NCBI RefSeq assembly: GCF_014903745.1
Contig: NZ_JACVXA010000037.1
Location: 1-49,067 of the forward strand
DNA: 49,067 nucleotides
Reading direction: 5' to 3'
Origin: Mangrovicoccus algicola
GTDB taxonomy: Bacteria; Pseudomonadota; Alphaproteobacteria; Rhodobacterales; Rhodobacteraceae
Shown: positions 1 through 9,800 of the stretch, piece after piece
Position numbering within the stretch: position 1 is the stretch's first letter
Layout of the letters: every line of letters begins with the position of its first letter
The notes under the pieces: generated by a model
Told to the model about the DNA's origin: nothing
Database searches by the model: none
The model's input: the letters and a program-made list of their open reading frames with translations, nothing else
Position numbers and translations under genes: made by a program

Positions 1-77
1 CGGGCAGGCAGGATGGCCCGACGCCGCGCGGCCTGGGCCTCCGGGCGCGGCCGCGGCCGGGTCGGGCCCGCCCCGCC

Positions 78-1277
78 TCAGCCCATCTCCGCCCGTCCCG
101 GCAGCAGCACGGTCAGCACGCCCAGAAAGGGCAGCGCCGCGCAGAGATGGAACACGAAGCCGATCCCCCGCGCATCCGCCATCAGCCCCAGCGCGGCCGC
201 CGCGATCCCGGCCACGCCGAAAGCCGCGCCATAGAACAGCCCCGCCGCCAGCCCCACCCGGTGGGGCAGAAGCTCCTGCGCGAAGACGATGATCGCGGGC
301 AGGGCCGAGGCCAGAACCACGCCGATCACCACCGAGGCAACCCCCGTCCAGAAAAGCGGCAGCCAGGGCAGGACCAGCGTGACCGGCAGCACGCCCAGGA
401 TCGAGATCCAGATCACCGTGCGCCGCCCGATCCGGTCGCCCACCGGCCCGCCGATCACCGTGCCGAAGGCCACGGCAGCCAGGAACAGGAACAGCATCCG
501 CTGCGCCGCGCCGGTCTCCAGCCCGAAGCGGTCGATCAGGAAGAAGGTGTAATAGCTCGACATGGAGGCCATGTAGACCTGCTTGGAGAACAGCAGCACC
601 AAGAGCACCCCCAGCGCCAGGCGCAGCCGTCCGCGCGGCAGGGCCGACCCCCGTGCCGCGGGCCGCCCCCGCGCCGCCAGACGCTCGCGCGCATGCCAGG
701 CGCTGACCCGGCCCAGCACCGCCATCGCCGCCAGCGCCGCCAGCGCGAACCAGGCGACGGAGGACCGCCCCAGGGGCAGCACCACCGCCGCCGCCAGCAG
801 CGGCCCCAGCGCCGTGCCGAAATTTCCGCCCACCTGGAAGACCGACTGCGCCAGGCCGAAGCGGCGCCCGGCTGCGGCGCGCGCGACGCGCGAGGCCTCG
901 GGATGGAAGACCGAGGACCCGATGCCGATCATCCCCGCCCCCATGACCAGAAGCCCGTAGCGCGGCGCGAAGGCCAGCACCAGAAGCCCCGCCATGGTGG
1001 CAGCCATCGCCAGCGGCAGGGCGCGCGGGAACGGCCTGCGATCCGTGACCGCGCCCACCACCGGCTGCAACAGCGAGGCGGTCACCTGGAAGACGAAGGT
1101 CAGAAGCCCGATCTGCCAGAAATCCAGCGCGAATTCGGCCTTCAGCATCGGGTAGAGCGCCGCCAGCAGCGACTGCATCATGTCATTGAGCAGGTGGCTC
1201 GCCGCGATCGCGGCGAGGATCGCATAGGTGGTGCGCGCCGGATCGGCGGCGCGGGCATCGAGCGTGGCATCGGTCAT
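78..1277 (-). CDS. MFS exporter, fosmidomycin-resistance (Fsr) type
   Basis: A 399-residue polytopic inner-membrane protein of the major facilitator superfamily. The first helix and loop (HLLNDMMQSLLAALYPMLK, then a stretch ending SLLQPVVGAVTDRRP) match the Fsr subfamily, which exports small toxic compounds by proton antiport. About twelve hydrophobic segments can be traced, with a charged loop after the sixth (around ARERLAARGRPAARGS) and a second GDRIGRR-type loop in the C-terminal half. Two ATGs are possible, at 1286 and 1277. A GGAAGG sits directly against the first and 9 nt before the second, so I prefer 1277. The gene is divergent from an AraC-type regulator across about 90 bp, a usual arrangement for regulated drug exporters. 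Substrate is not predictable; the transporter class is secure. Confidence 0.85.
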   Translation of the reverse strand: MTDATLDARAADPARTTYAILAAIAASHLLNDMMQSLLAALYPMLKAEFALDFWQIGLLTFVFQVTASLLQPVVGAVTDRRPFPRALPLAMAATMAGLLVLAFAPRYGLLVMGAGMIGIGSSVFHPEASRVARAAAGRRFGLAQSVFQVGGNFGTALGPLLAAAVVLPLGRSSVAWFALAALAAMAVLGRVSAWHARERLAARGRPAARGSALPRGRLRLALGVLLVLLFSKQVYMASMSSYYTFFLIDRFGLETGAAQRMLFLFLAAVAFGTVIGGPVGDRIGRRTVIWISILGVLPVTLVLPWLPLFWTGVASVVIGVVLASALPAIIVFAQELLPHRVGLAAGLFYGAAFGVAGIAAAALGLMADARGIGFVFHLCAALPFLGVLTVLLPGRAEMG

Positions 1278-1368
1278 CTGGGTCATCCTTCCGTCGGCCC
1301 CCTGACTATTGCGCTTGCCACCTGCCGTCCTTCGTGGTTCGGTCAAAGAGTTTCGCGACCGGGCCAGA

Positions 1369-2202
1369 ATGCGCAGACAGATCCCCGCCCAATCCCTGCT
1401 GAACGACCGCATCGCGCTGGTCGAACAGGCCGCCGCGCCGCTGGTGGCGCTGGCCTCGGACTACGCGGCCGGGTCCAGCGTGGCGCCGCACAGCCATCCG
1501 CGCGACCAGCTGATGCATGCCGTCTCGGGCGTGCTGCATGTGCGCACGGCGCAGGGCAGCTGGGTGGTGCCGCCCGATTGCGCGCTGTGGATCCCGGCGG
1601 GCTGCGTGCATGCGGTGGAGATGGCCGGGCCGGTCAGCATGCGCTCGAGCTATCTGCGCCCGGGCGCCACCGGGCTGGCCGCCGACCGGCCGCGGGTCCT
1701 GGCGATGAGCGCGCTGGCCCGCGCGCTGACCGTCGAGGCCGGGCATGTCGCCGATATCGACCGCCCCGACCGCCGCGAAAGCCTGGTGATGGAGCTGCTG
1801 ATCGCCGAGATCCCGCGCCTGCCGGAACAGCCGCTGGCGCTGCCCCTGCCCGCCGATCCGCGGCTGCTGCGGCTCTGCCGCGCCTTCCTGGAGACGCCCT
1901 CGGCACGCATTTCCCTGCAGGACTGGGCGGATCGCGCGGCGATGAGCCGCCGCAGCCTGACCCGGCATTTCCGCGCCGAGACCGGGCTCTCGCCCGAGCG
2001 CTGGCGCCAGCAGGCCTGCGTGCTCTGGGCGCTGCCGCGGCTGCTGGCGGGGCGGGGCGTGACCGCCATCGCGCTGGAGCTGGGCTATGACAGCCCGGCC
2101 GCCTTCGCCACGATGTTCCGCCGCCTCCTGGGGATCAGTCCGCGCGACTGGCGCGCGGGCCGGGATCCTCTCAGACCGGAAGCGGCGCCTGCGCCGCGGT
2201 GA
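1369..2202 (+). CDS. AraC-family transcriptional regulator with N-terminal cupin domain
   Basis: A 277-residue regulator. The N-terminal ~130 residues form a cupin-like sensing domain ([20 protein letters not shown], then a [16 protein letters not shown] stretch). The C-terminal ~100 residues hold the two helix-turn-helix units of AraC proteins ([17 protein letters not shown], then [19 protein letters not shown] ending in GISPRDWR). I chose ATG 1369; an in-frame TTG at 1309 would add 20 residues lacking family similarity. It is divergent from the Fsr-like exporter and probably controls it in response to the exporter's substrate (inference). Its last 32 bp overlap the end of ugpC, which is read from the other strand, so the two genes converge with overlapping coding ends. 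Confidence 0.85.
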   Translation: MRRQIPAQSLLNDRIALVEQAAAPLVALASDYAAGSSVAPHSHPRDQLMHAVSGVLHVRTAQGSWVVPPDCALWIPAGCVHAVEMAGPVSMRSSYLRPGATGLAADRPRVLAMSALARALTVEAGHVADIDRPDRRESLVMELLIAEIPRLPEQPLALPLPADPRLLRLCRAFLETPSARISLQDWADRAAMSRRSLTRHFRAETGLSPERWRQQACVLWALPRLLAGRGVTAIALELGYDSPAAFATMFRRLLGISPRDWRAGRDPLRPEAAPAPR

Positions 2203-3247
2203 GCCGCAACTCGCTGCGCCGCCCCGTCGCCGTATCGAAAAGATTCAGCCGCGCGGGGTCGACCGAGACCAGAACCGTCTCCGACAGGGGCGCCCCGCTG
2301 CCATCGGCGACCGAGAGCCGCTGCGCGCCGATCATGCCATGGACGATGCGCTGCGCGCCCAGCTCCTCGACATGCTCGACCCTCATCGGGATGCCCGCCG
2401 GGCCGATGCGCAGCTCCTCGGCGCGCAGCCCCAGCGTGACCGGCCCGGGGGCATTGCCGACATGGGCCAGCAGGTAGCGCTCCAGCAACAGCTGCCCGTT
2501 CTCGATCTGGGCATCCACCAGGCTCATGGCCGGGGCGCCGATGAAGGAGGCGACGAAGGTGGAGGCGGGGCGGCGATAGACCTCCAGCGGCGCGCCGATC
2601 TGTTCGATCCGCCCGCCGTTCAGCACCACCAGCCGGTCGGCCAGGGTCATGGCCTCCAGCTGGTCATGGGTGACATAGACCGAGGTCGTGCCCAGGCGTT
2701 TCTGCAGCCTGCGGATCTCCATGCGCATGGTCACGCGCAGCCGCGCGTCGAGATTGGACAGCGGTTCGTCGAAGAGGAAGGCGGCGGGCTGGCGGACGAT
2801 GGCGCGGCCCATGGCGACGCGCTGGCGCTGGCCGCCCGACAGGGCGCGCGGCTTGCGGTCGAGATAGGGGCCCAGTTCCAGCATCCGGGCGGCCTCCTCC
2901 ACCCGCTGGGCGATCTCGGCCTTCGGCGTCCGGCGGTTCTTCAGCCCGTAGGCCATGTTGTCGCGCACGCTCATATGCGGGTAGAGCGCGTAGTTCTGGA
3001 ACACCATGGCGATGTCGCGCTCGGCCGGGTCCAGCCGGTTGACCACCCGCCCGCCGATCGCCACCTCGCCCGTGCTGATCGTCTCCAGCCCCGCGATCAT
3101 CCGCAGCAGCGAGGACTTGCCGCAGCCCGAGGGGCCCACCAGCACGATGAATTCGCCATCGGCGATGTCCAGGTCGATGCCGGTCACGGCCGCCTGCTGG
3201 GCGCCGCCATAGGTCTTGCCGACGCCCTTGAGGGAAAGGTTTGCCAT
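2171..3247 (-). CDS. ugpC: sn-glycerol-3-phosphate ABC transporter ATP-binding protein UgpC
   Basis: The 358-residue cytoplasmic ATPase of the Ugp importer. Visible motifs are Walker A GPSGCGKS (residues 38-45), the Q-loop ([13 protein letters not shown]), the signature LSGGQRQR (136-143), Walker B AAFLFDEP (155-162) and the switch His in [13 protein letters not shown]-terminal TOBE-type regulatory domain of about 110 residues follows, as in UgpC and MalK. The ATG at 3247 overlaps the ugpE stop by one base (TGATG), which suggests translational coupling; a GTG one codon upstream is less likely. It is the last gene of ugpBAEC. Identification as UgpC rather than another sugar ATPase rests mainly on the UgpB partner. 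Confidence 0.9.
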   Translation of the reverse strand: MANLSLKGVGKTYGGAQQAAVTGIDLDIADGEFIVLVGPSGCGKSSLLRMIAGLETISTGEVAIGGRVVNRLDPAERDIAMVFQNYALYPHMSVRDNMAYGLKNRRTPKAEIAQRVEEAARMLELGPYLDRKPRALSGGQRQRVAMGRAIVRQPAAFLFDEPLSNLDARLRVTMRMEIRRLQKRLGTTSVYVTHDQLEAMTLADRLVVLNGGRIEQIGAPLEVYRRPASTFVASFIGAPAMSLVDAQIENGQLLLERYLLAHVGNAPGPVTLGLRAEELRIGPAGIPMRVEHVEELGAQRIVHGMIGAQRLSVADGSGAPLSETVLVSVDPARLNLFDTATGRRSELRLTAAQAPLPV

Positions 3248-4089
3248 CACTTGTCGCTTTCGGTCAGGCCCTTGATGAACATGCGCTGGAAGATCACCAC
3301 CACCGCGACGGGGGGGATCATGGCCAGCACCGCAAGGGCGAAGGCTTCGTTGTAATCGGGGATCTGGCTGCCGACCCAGACCTGCAGGATCGACTTGATC
3401 CCCCGCATGAGCGTGTAGAAACTTTCATCCGTGGTCATCAGCAGCGGCCACAGATACTGGTTCCAGCCATAGATGAACATGATGATGAAGATCGCCGCCA
3501 TCATCGTCCGCGACAGCGGCACCAGCACGTCGAGGAAGAACTTCACCGGTCCCGCCCCGTCGATCCGCGCCGCCTCCAGCAATTCGTCGGGCACCGAGCG
3601 GAAGAACTGGCGGAAGAAGAACGTGCCGGTGGCCGAGGCCAGGAGCGGCAGGATCAGCCCGGTATAGGTGTTCAGCAGGTGCAGGTCCGCCATCACCTGG
3701 TAGGAGGGCATGATCCGCACTTCCAGCGGCAAGAGCAGCGTGAAGAAGATCATCCAGAACAGGATCGTGGCGAAGCGGAAGCGGAAATAGACCAGCGCAT
3801 AGGCGGCCATCATCGACAGGACGATCTTGCCCACGGCGAATCCCAGCCCCATGACCAGCGAATTGCCCAGCATCAGCAACCCGGTGACATCGCCGGTGAA
3901 GCCGCCGCGATGGGTCAGCACCTTCTTGTAGGTCTCCCAGCCTTCGGTGCCGGGGGTCAGGTAGAGCCCGTTGGAATGGATGTCGACGGCGCCATGGGTC
4001 GAGGACATCAGCGCCAGCACCACCGGCAGGCACAGGAACAGCGATCCCAGGATCAGGACCAGGTGGTCGAACGGCTTGATCTTCTGCAT
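3247..4089 (-). CDS. ugpE: sn-glycerol-3-phosphate ABC transporter permease UgpE
   Basis: A 280-residue inner-membrane permease of the MalG/UgpE type with six predicted helices. The cytoplasmic coupling (EAA) loop reads [20 protein letters not shown], the site that contacts the ATPase. The long periplasmic segment after helix 1 ([18 protein letters not shown]) and the ending [10 protein letters not shown]...[15 protein letters not shown] are typical of UgpE. Only 4 bp separate it from ugpA upstream, and its stop overlaps the ugpC start. It forms the translocation pore together with UgpA. Confidence 0.9.
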   Translation of the reverse strand: MQKIKPFDHLVLILGSLFLCLPVVLALMSSTHGAVDIHSNGLYLTPGTEGWETYKKVLTHRGGFTGDVTGLLMLGNSLVMGLGFAVGKIVLSMMAAYALVYFRFRFATILFWMIFFTLLLPLEVRIMPSYQVMADLHLLNTYTGLILPLLASATGTFFFRQFFRSVPDELLEAARIDGAGPVKFFLDVLVPLSRTMMAAIFIIMFIYGWNQYLWPLLMTTDESFYTLMRGIKSILQVWVGSQIPDYNEAFALAVLAMIPPVAVVVIFQRMFIKGLTESDK

Positions 4090-4093
4090 GGGA

Positions 4094-5062
4094 CTATCCG
4101 TAATGCACGCGGCGTTCGAGGAAGCGGAACTGCACGATCGTCAGCGCCGCGACCACCACCATCAGGATCACCGACTGCGCCGAGGATCCGCCGATGTCAT
4201 TGCCTTTGAACCCGTCGAGATAGACCTTGTAGACCAGCGTCATCGGGTTGTTGGCGGGCTTGTCCTTCACGATCACGTCGATGATCGGGAAGGTGTCGAA
4301 CATCGTGTAGGTGATGTTGATGACCAGCAGGAAGAAGGCCGTCGGCGCCAGGAGCGGCAGGATGATGTCGCGGAACCGGCGCCATTCCGATTTCGCGTCG
4401 ATCAGCGCCGCCTCGCGCACAGAGGCGGGGACCGATTGCAGCCCCGACAGGAAGAAGATGAAATTGTATGGGATCTGTTTCCACACCGAGATGGTGATCA
4501 GCGCCACCGCCGTGTCCCAGTAGTCGATCCCCACCTTCAGGTCATAGCCGAACCAGGCCGCGACCTGCGTCAGCGGCCCCATGTGCATGTCGAAGATCAT
4601 CATGCCGATCAGCCCTGCCACCGGCGGCGCGATCGCATAGACGGAAATCAGCAGGGTCCGGTAGCTTTCCGCGCCGCGGATCACCTTGTCGGCCTTCACC
4701 GCCAGCAGCAGCCCCAGCCCCAGCGACAGCGCCGTGACCACCGCGCAGAAGAAGGCGGTGAAGAGGGCGGTGTTGCGGTACTCGGTGCTGGCCAGCGCGT
4801 CGCGGTAATTCTCCGTCCCCACGAAGGTCGACCCGAAACCGAACGGGTCCTCGATATAGAAGGACGAGGTCACCGCCTGCACGGACGGCCAGTAGAAGAA
4901 GATCACCACGACCGCGATCTGCGGCAGCACGAAGAGCCACGGCGTCAGCGGCCGGTCGAACTGCACGCGCTTGGCGGGGCTGGCGGGCTCGGCGCGCCAC
5001 CAGGCGGCGAGGCGTCCGGCCAGGCGGCGGTCCCTGGTGGCGGCGAGGGGAATGTCGGTCAC
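4094..5062 (-). CDS. ugpA: sn-glycerol-3-phosphate ABC transporter permease UgpA
   Basis: A 322-residue permease of the MalF/UgpA type. After a charged N-terminal tail of about 40 residues there are six hydrophobic segments, starting with PWLFVLPQIAVVVIFFYWPS. The EAA coupling loop is EAALIDAKSEWRRFRDIILP. The C-terminus ends in FRFLERRVHYG, as UgpA proteins do. It pairs with UgpE as the heterodimeric channel. It lies 88 bp downstream of ugpB, and that gap contains a perfect palindrome, so its expression is probably lower than that of the binding protein. Confidence 0.9.
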   Translation of the reverse strand: MTDIPLAATRDRRLAGRLAAWWRAEPASPAKRVQFDRPLTPWLFVLPQIAVVVIFFYWPSVQAVTSSFYIEDPFGFGSTFVGTENYRDALASTEYRNTALFTAFFCAVVTALSLGLGLLLAVKADKVIRGAESYRTLLISVYAIAPPVAGLIGMMIFDMHMGPLTQVAAWFGYDLKVGIDYWDTAVALITISVWKQIPYNFIFFLSGLQSVPASVREAALIDAKSEWRRFRDIILPLLAPTAFFLLVINITYTMFDTFPIIDVIVKDKPANNPMTLVYKVYLDGFKGNDIGGSSAQSVILMVVVAALTIVQFRFLERRVHYG

Positions 5063-5103
5063 GGGTCATGTCCTGCGGGGCAGCGCGCGGGGGCGCAAGG
5101 CAA

Positions 5104-5129
5104 GGGGTCCGGGCCGCGGCCCGGACCCC
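5104..5129 (-). terminator. 26-nt perfect palindrome between ugpB and ugpA
   Basis: Twelve-base arms GGGGTCCGGGCC (5104-5115) and GGCCCGGACCCC (5118-5129) flank a central GC, so the whole 26 nt is its own reverse complement. It lies in the 88-bp gap between ugpB and ugpA in the leftward operon. No U-run follows, so it is more likely an mRNA-stabilising or attenuating hairpin than a full terminator. Such hairpins between binding-protein and permease genes commonly keep the binding protein in excess; that role here is inferred. Confidence 0.6.
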
Positions 5130-5150
5130 CGATGGTCAGAACGGATCGCC

Positions 5151-6446
5151 TCAGTTGGCGGTCTTGGCAAAGCGCGCCAGCAGCGCGTTGCCCTCGTCCT
5201 GGATCGTGTCGAACGCGTCCTTCACCGTCACCTCGTCGGAGAAGATGCGGTTGAACTCGCGCTCCATCACCGAGCGGATCTGCGGGTAGAAGCCCAGGCG
5301 GTAGCCCTTGGACCAGTCGCCGCCCGGCAGCATCAGCTGCTGGATGCCGACCTCGGCCACCGGCTGCTCGTCGTAATAGCCCTGCGACTTGGCCAGGTCA
5401 TAGGCGGCCGTGGTGATCGGCACGTAGCCGGTATTCTGGTGATAGTAGACCTGGGTTTCCGGCGAGGTCAGGAAGGTGAAGAACTTTGCCGTGCAGGCAT
5501 TCTCCGCCTCGGGCTTGCCCGCCAGCGCGAACAGCGCCGCGCCGCCGATGAAGCTTTGCGTGCCCGCGCCCTCGATCGCGTCCCAATAGGGCATGTAGAC
5601 CGCGCCGAAATCGAAATCGGCCGATTTCTGCAGGCCGCCGAAGCTGCCCGAGGAGCCGATCCAGAACGCCGCCTGGCCTTCCTCGAAGGGCTTGAGGTTG
5701 TCGGCCCAGCCCGCGCCGTAGAAACCGTAATAGCCGTCATCGGCCCAGGCTTTCAGCTTGTCGAACATCATGACGGTGTTGTCGTCATTGACGATCAGCT
5801 CGGTGCCGTCGACGCCGTCATAGCCGTTGTTGTTGGTGGCGAATTGCTGGTTGTTGCGCGACTTGAAGTTCTCGACCATCATCCAGGTCAGCTGGCTGGC
5901 GGTCATCGGGATGTAGCCCGCTTCCTTCAGCTTGGGCGCGATCGCCTCGAACTCTTCCCAGGTCTCGGGCGGCTCGACCCCGGCCTCTTCCAGCGCGGCG
6001 GTGTTGTAATACATGATCGGCGCCGAGGAATTGAACGGCATGCCGATGAACTTGCCCTCGGAATCGGCGTAGAAGTTGCGCACGCCCGGGATGAAGGCAT
6101 CGCGGTCGAAGGCCTCGCCCGCGCCCAGGATCAGATCCTCCGCGGCGACGGTCGCGCCCTTGGCGGCGATGATCGTGGCGGCGCCGGCATCGAAGACCTG
6201 CAGGATGTTGGGCTGCTCGCCCGCGCGGAAGGCGGCGATGCCCGAGGACAGGGCTTCCTCGTAGGTGCCCTTGGAGATCGGGGTCAGCTTGCACTCGGCC
6301 TGCGCGTCGTTGAACTGCTGGGAGATCTCGTTGATCACCTCGCCGTTGCGGCCGCCCATCCCGTGCCACCAGGTGATGTCGGTCGCGGCAAGCGCGGTGG
6401 AGGCGGTCAGCGCGAAGGCGAGCGTCGCGGTTGCGGTCTTCATCAT
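5151..6446 (-). CDS. ugpB: sn-glycerol-3-phosphate periplasmic binding protein UgpB
   Basis: A 431-residue periplasmic solute-binding protein. The first ~21 residues are a Sec signal peptide ending STALA before ATDITWWHGMGG. The UgpB hallmarks line up with E. coli UgpB as I recall it: the early ITWWHGMGG stretch, SSGIAAFRAGEQPNILQV, an FNSSAPIMYYN segment, NNGYDGVDG, an SSGSFG ligand loop, and a late YLGFYPQIRSVME-like segment. It captures glycerol-3-phosphate (and related phosphodiesters in the family) for UgpAE. The start is ATG 6446, with an AAAGGA ribosome-binding site about 9 nt upstream; a second ATG follows directly. As first gene of the operon it sits behind a Pho box. Confidence 0.93.
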   Translation of the reverse strand: MMKTATATLAFALTASTALAATDITWWHGMGGRNGEVINEISQQFNDAQAECKLTPISKGTYEEALSSGIAAFRAGEQPNILQVFDAGAATIIAAKGATVAAEDLILGAGEAFDRDAFIPGVRNFYADSEGKFIGMPFNSSAPIMYYNTAALEEAGVEPPETWEEFEAIAPKLKEAGYIPMTASQLTWMMVENFKSRNNQQFATNNNGYDGVDGTELIVNDDNTVMMFDKLKAWADDGYYGFYGAGWADNLKPFEEGQAAFWIGSSGSFGGLQKSADFDFGAVYMPYWDAIEGAGTQSFIGGAALFALAGKPEAENACTAKFFTFLTSPETQVYYHQNTGYVPITTAAYDLAKSQGYYDEQPVAEVGIQQLMLPGGDWSKGYRLGFYPQIRSVMEREFNRIFSDEVTVKDAFDTIQDEGNALLARFAKTAN

Positions 6447-6497
6447 GTCCCACGTCCTTTCAGGAACTAGCTTTGCAGGCTCCGCTACGCCTGGAGC

Positions 6498-6526
6498 GTG
6501 ACAGTTTCATGTCCCGCTCTTGACGC
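6498..6526 (-). promoter_or_regulatory. Pho box with three half-sites upstream of ugpB
   Basis: Read on the minus strand, three 7-mers occur at exact 11-nt pitch: GCGTCAA (6520-6526), GGGACAT (6509-6515) and CTGTCAC (6498-6504). The last two with their spacer match the Pho-box consensus CTGTCATAAAACTGTCAC at 14 of 18 positions. PhoB binds such repeats as dimers, and ugp is a classic phosphate-starvation operon. The site ends about 50 bp before the ugpB ATG. Function is inferred from the match and the context. Confidence 0.7.
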
Positions 6527-6738
6527 TTTGGTAACTCTTTGCCCGCGCGCGCCATGGCGGCGGGTCCGCAAGGAAAGGCGCCCGCATGGCGAAAACATGG
6601 CGGCAGAATCGAATGCCGCGGCGGGAATGCGGCGGTTTCGCGGCAGGATGAATCCGGGCCTGCGGCGGCGCTCCGGCAGGGTCGGGAAAACCGTGACCGG
6701 GCGGAGCCTTCGCAATCCTAGACAGCATCGCGTTGGTT

Positions 6739-6752
6739 AAGCGGCGCCGCTT
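6739..6752. promoter_or_regulatory. 14-nt palindrome in the serralysin upstream region
   Basis: AAGCGGCGCCGCTT is a perfect palindrome about 60 bp before the protease start. It follows a TTGGTT hexamer that could be a weak -35. The rest of the 364-bp gap 6447-6810 contains the Pho box near the ugpB end and no gene I can support. An operator role for the palindrome is only a possibility. Confidence 0.3.
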
Positions 6753-6810
6753 TCCTAGCCTGCATCGCGAACCGGACCGGCCCTCGGCCCGGAAGAAGGA
6801 GGCCCCCGCC

Positions 6811-9800
6811 ATGTGCGATATCTGCAGTTCCGTGCGCGTCTTCACCGGCGAGTGCAGCCTCGGGGCCTCCGCGGGAAGCGGCGGCGGCGGGTCGGTCTCG
6901 GCGGGCCTGTCCGTCTATGCCCCCGCGCAGGTGGCCGACTATCTGCAAGACGGCTATTGGCAGGATAACGGCCATATCGCGCATCGCTTCGACGTCGCGG
7001 CGGGGGGCAGCCTGACGGTCAAGCTCACAGGGCTCAGCGCCAAGTACAAGGCCTTCGCCCGCGACGCGCTGGAGGCCTGGAGCGAGGTGTCCGGCATCAC
7101 CTTCCTGGAAACCAGCTCGGCCTCCGCCAGCATCGTCATGGACGACGCCGTCGCCGGAAGCGCCTATGCCTCGGGCAGCTGGAGCGGCCAGGGCATCATC
7201 ACGCAGATGAGCATCAATATCGGCGCCGACTGGGACGACCTGTGCGGCGACGAATACACCTATCAGACCTTCCTGCACGAGATCGGCCATGCGCTGGGGC
7301 TGGGCCATGCCGGGCGCTACAACGGGTCCGCCCAGCTGAGCGACCGGGTCTTCGCCAATGACAGCTGGCAGATGTCGGTCATGTCCTATTTCGACCAGGC
7401 GCAGAACCCGGCGGTGGATGCCGACCGCGCCTATGCCTGGACGCTGAATGCCGCCGACATCATCGCGATCCGCAACATCTATGGCGGCAATGTCGGGGTG
7501 AACGAGGGCGATTCCGTCTATGGCGCGGGCACCAACGTGACCGGAACGCTGGCGCAGCTCTCGGCGCGGCTGGCTTCGGGCTGGATGGCGACGATCTACG
7601 ACACGGCCGGGACCGACACGCTGGACTTCTCCGACCTTTCCGCGGCGGCCCGGATCAACCTGATGCGCGGCGGCATTTCCGATATCGGCGGGCGCAGGGG
7701 CAACCTGGTGATCGACACCTTCTCCGATATCGAGAACGTGACCCTGGGCGCGGGCGACGACACCGTCACCGGCAACGCGCTGGACAACCTGATCCGCAGC
7801 GGCGCGGGCCATGACCTGATCCGGGCCGGGGACGGGGCGGACACGCTGATCGGCGGGGCGGGCGACGACACGCTAGAAGGCGGCGCCGGGCAGGACGTGA
7901 TCCGCATCGCGCTGTCCTCGGGCAGCGCGGGCACCGACACGGTCATCGATTTCTCCGAAGGCGACCTGATCGAGGTGCTGACCGGCGGCGCCGGCGCGGC
8001 GGACTGCTTTGCCGGGCATCGCCAGGTCGGGGCCGACCTGTATCTCGATTTCCTGTCGCCGGGCGGCGCGGCGGCGTCGGTCTGCCTGACCGGCATCCAG
8101 TGGGACGCGGCGGCGCTGAGCCTCGCGGGGGACCGCATCCTCTACGGCGCGCAGGCCCCCGATCCCGACCCTGATCCGGCCCCCGACCCCGATCCGGCCC
8201 CCGACCCCGAACCCGATCCCGGGCCCGCGCCGGTGGCGGGGATCACCCTGACCGGAACGGCGCAAGGCGATACGCTGACCGGGACGGCCGGAGACGACAC
8301 CATCACCGGCGGGGCGGGCGACGACATCCTCAGCGGGGCGGGCGGCAATGACCTGTTCCTGTTCGACCTGCCCGCCCCGCTGGGCGGCGGCGGTTCCACC
8401 GCCCTGCCCCAGGCGGGAACCTTCTTTGCCGACCCGGCGCAGGCCTATCTGAATTTCGAGCGCGGCCGCGGCTATGATCCGGTGGACCGCGTCTACGAAC
8501 CGCGCGCGGGCCGCAGCCAGCAGGTGCTCAATATCGGCTCCACCGCCTCCACCGTGGTGGTCGATGACAGCATCGACAGCCTGCGCATTGCCGGCAGGCT
8601 GACCGACCTGCGCGACCTGTCGGAGACCGGGTTTCACGCCGCGTCCCCGGGCCAGAACATCCTCGACGGGCTTGGCCTTCACCTGGCGGCCTTCGCCGAT
8701 CGCGACTCGGGCGCGCGCGACAAGGGCAGCGCCATCGCGCTCCTGGACGGCAGCGGCGCGCTTTCCGAGGGGATGAAGGTGCTGCTGTCGATCGCCGCGG
8801 GCGGCGGCGCGGTGGGCAGCGCGACGGATTACGGGCTGCGGCTGGGCAGCTTCGACATGACCGGCGCGGGGCTGCTGGAGGTGCTGGTCGACGGCCGCAA
8901 CCAGACCGACATCCTGCGCTTCGAGGGCAATATCGCGCGGCTGGCCTTCGACCATGTCCGGATCGCCAATACCGGGGCCGACACGACCTTCGCCACCTAT
9001 CAGGACCAGATCGACCGCATCGCCAGGCTGGTGCAGAATTTCGCCCCCGCCACGCAGTCGGACCCGTTCCGCAACGCCCTGTCGGTGACGCGCGACTATG
9101 CGGTGCTGGGGCTGAACGACGCCGCGCGTTCGATGGAGATCGACGAAACGGTCACCAGCCTGCGCCTGACCGGAAGCCTGCGCGACCTCGCGCCCGGGGC
9201 GTCCGAGGCGGCACCGGGCGCGATGATCGAGGCGGGGCTGGGCCTGCAGCTGGCCGCCGGCCTTTCCGATCGGGACGGGCCGCGCGGGGGGCAGATCCTG
9301 GAGATCCGCGCGGCGGATGGCAGCCTGTCCGAGGAGTTCCGCGCCGTGCTGTCCATCGCCGATGCCGGAGGGGCCGTGAACGGCGCGGCCGATCTCAATC
9401 TCCGGCTGGGCGCCTGGCAGCCCGGCGACAGCCGCCTGTCGGTCTATGTCGATGGCAGGACGACCACCGACATCGTGACGCTGACCGGCGGGCTGGCCGC
9501 CGAGGCGCTGGCCTATCTGGGCTCGGCCGCCAATGACCTGGAGGCCCTGTTTCCGGATCCGGACGCGGCCCCCGGCGCCCCGGCCTCGCCCGAGGCGGCG
9601 CTCTACAAGAATTACGATCTCGGCCGCGGCTATGACCCGACCCTGCGCGTTGTGGACTCCGGCCGCCCGCAGCAGAGCCTGAACCTTGCGGCTCAGGCGA
9701 CGACGGTGGTGCTGGGCGAGGAGGTGACCAAGCTGCGTCTCGCGGGGCGGCTGACCGATACCGCCGATCCGGAGGGATTTGCCGGGCGCAGCCTGGCGGA

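Noticed and set aside
6733-6810. Longer serralysin start at 6733
   Set aside because: No ribosome-binding site there, while ATG 6811 has AGAAGGAGG 8 nt upstream.
8161-8232. A DNA satellite or CRISPR-like repeat
   Set aside because: The periodicity is in frame, encodes an Asp-Pro linker and has no spacers.
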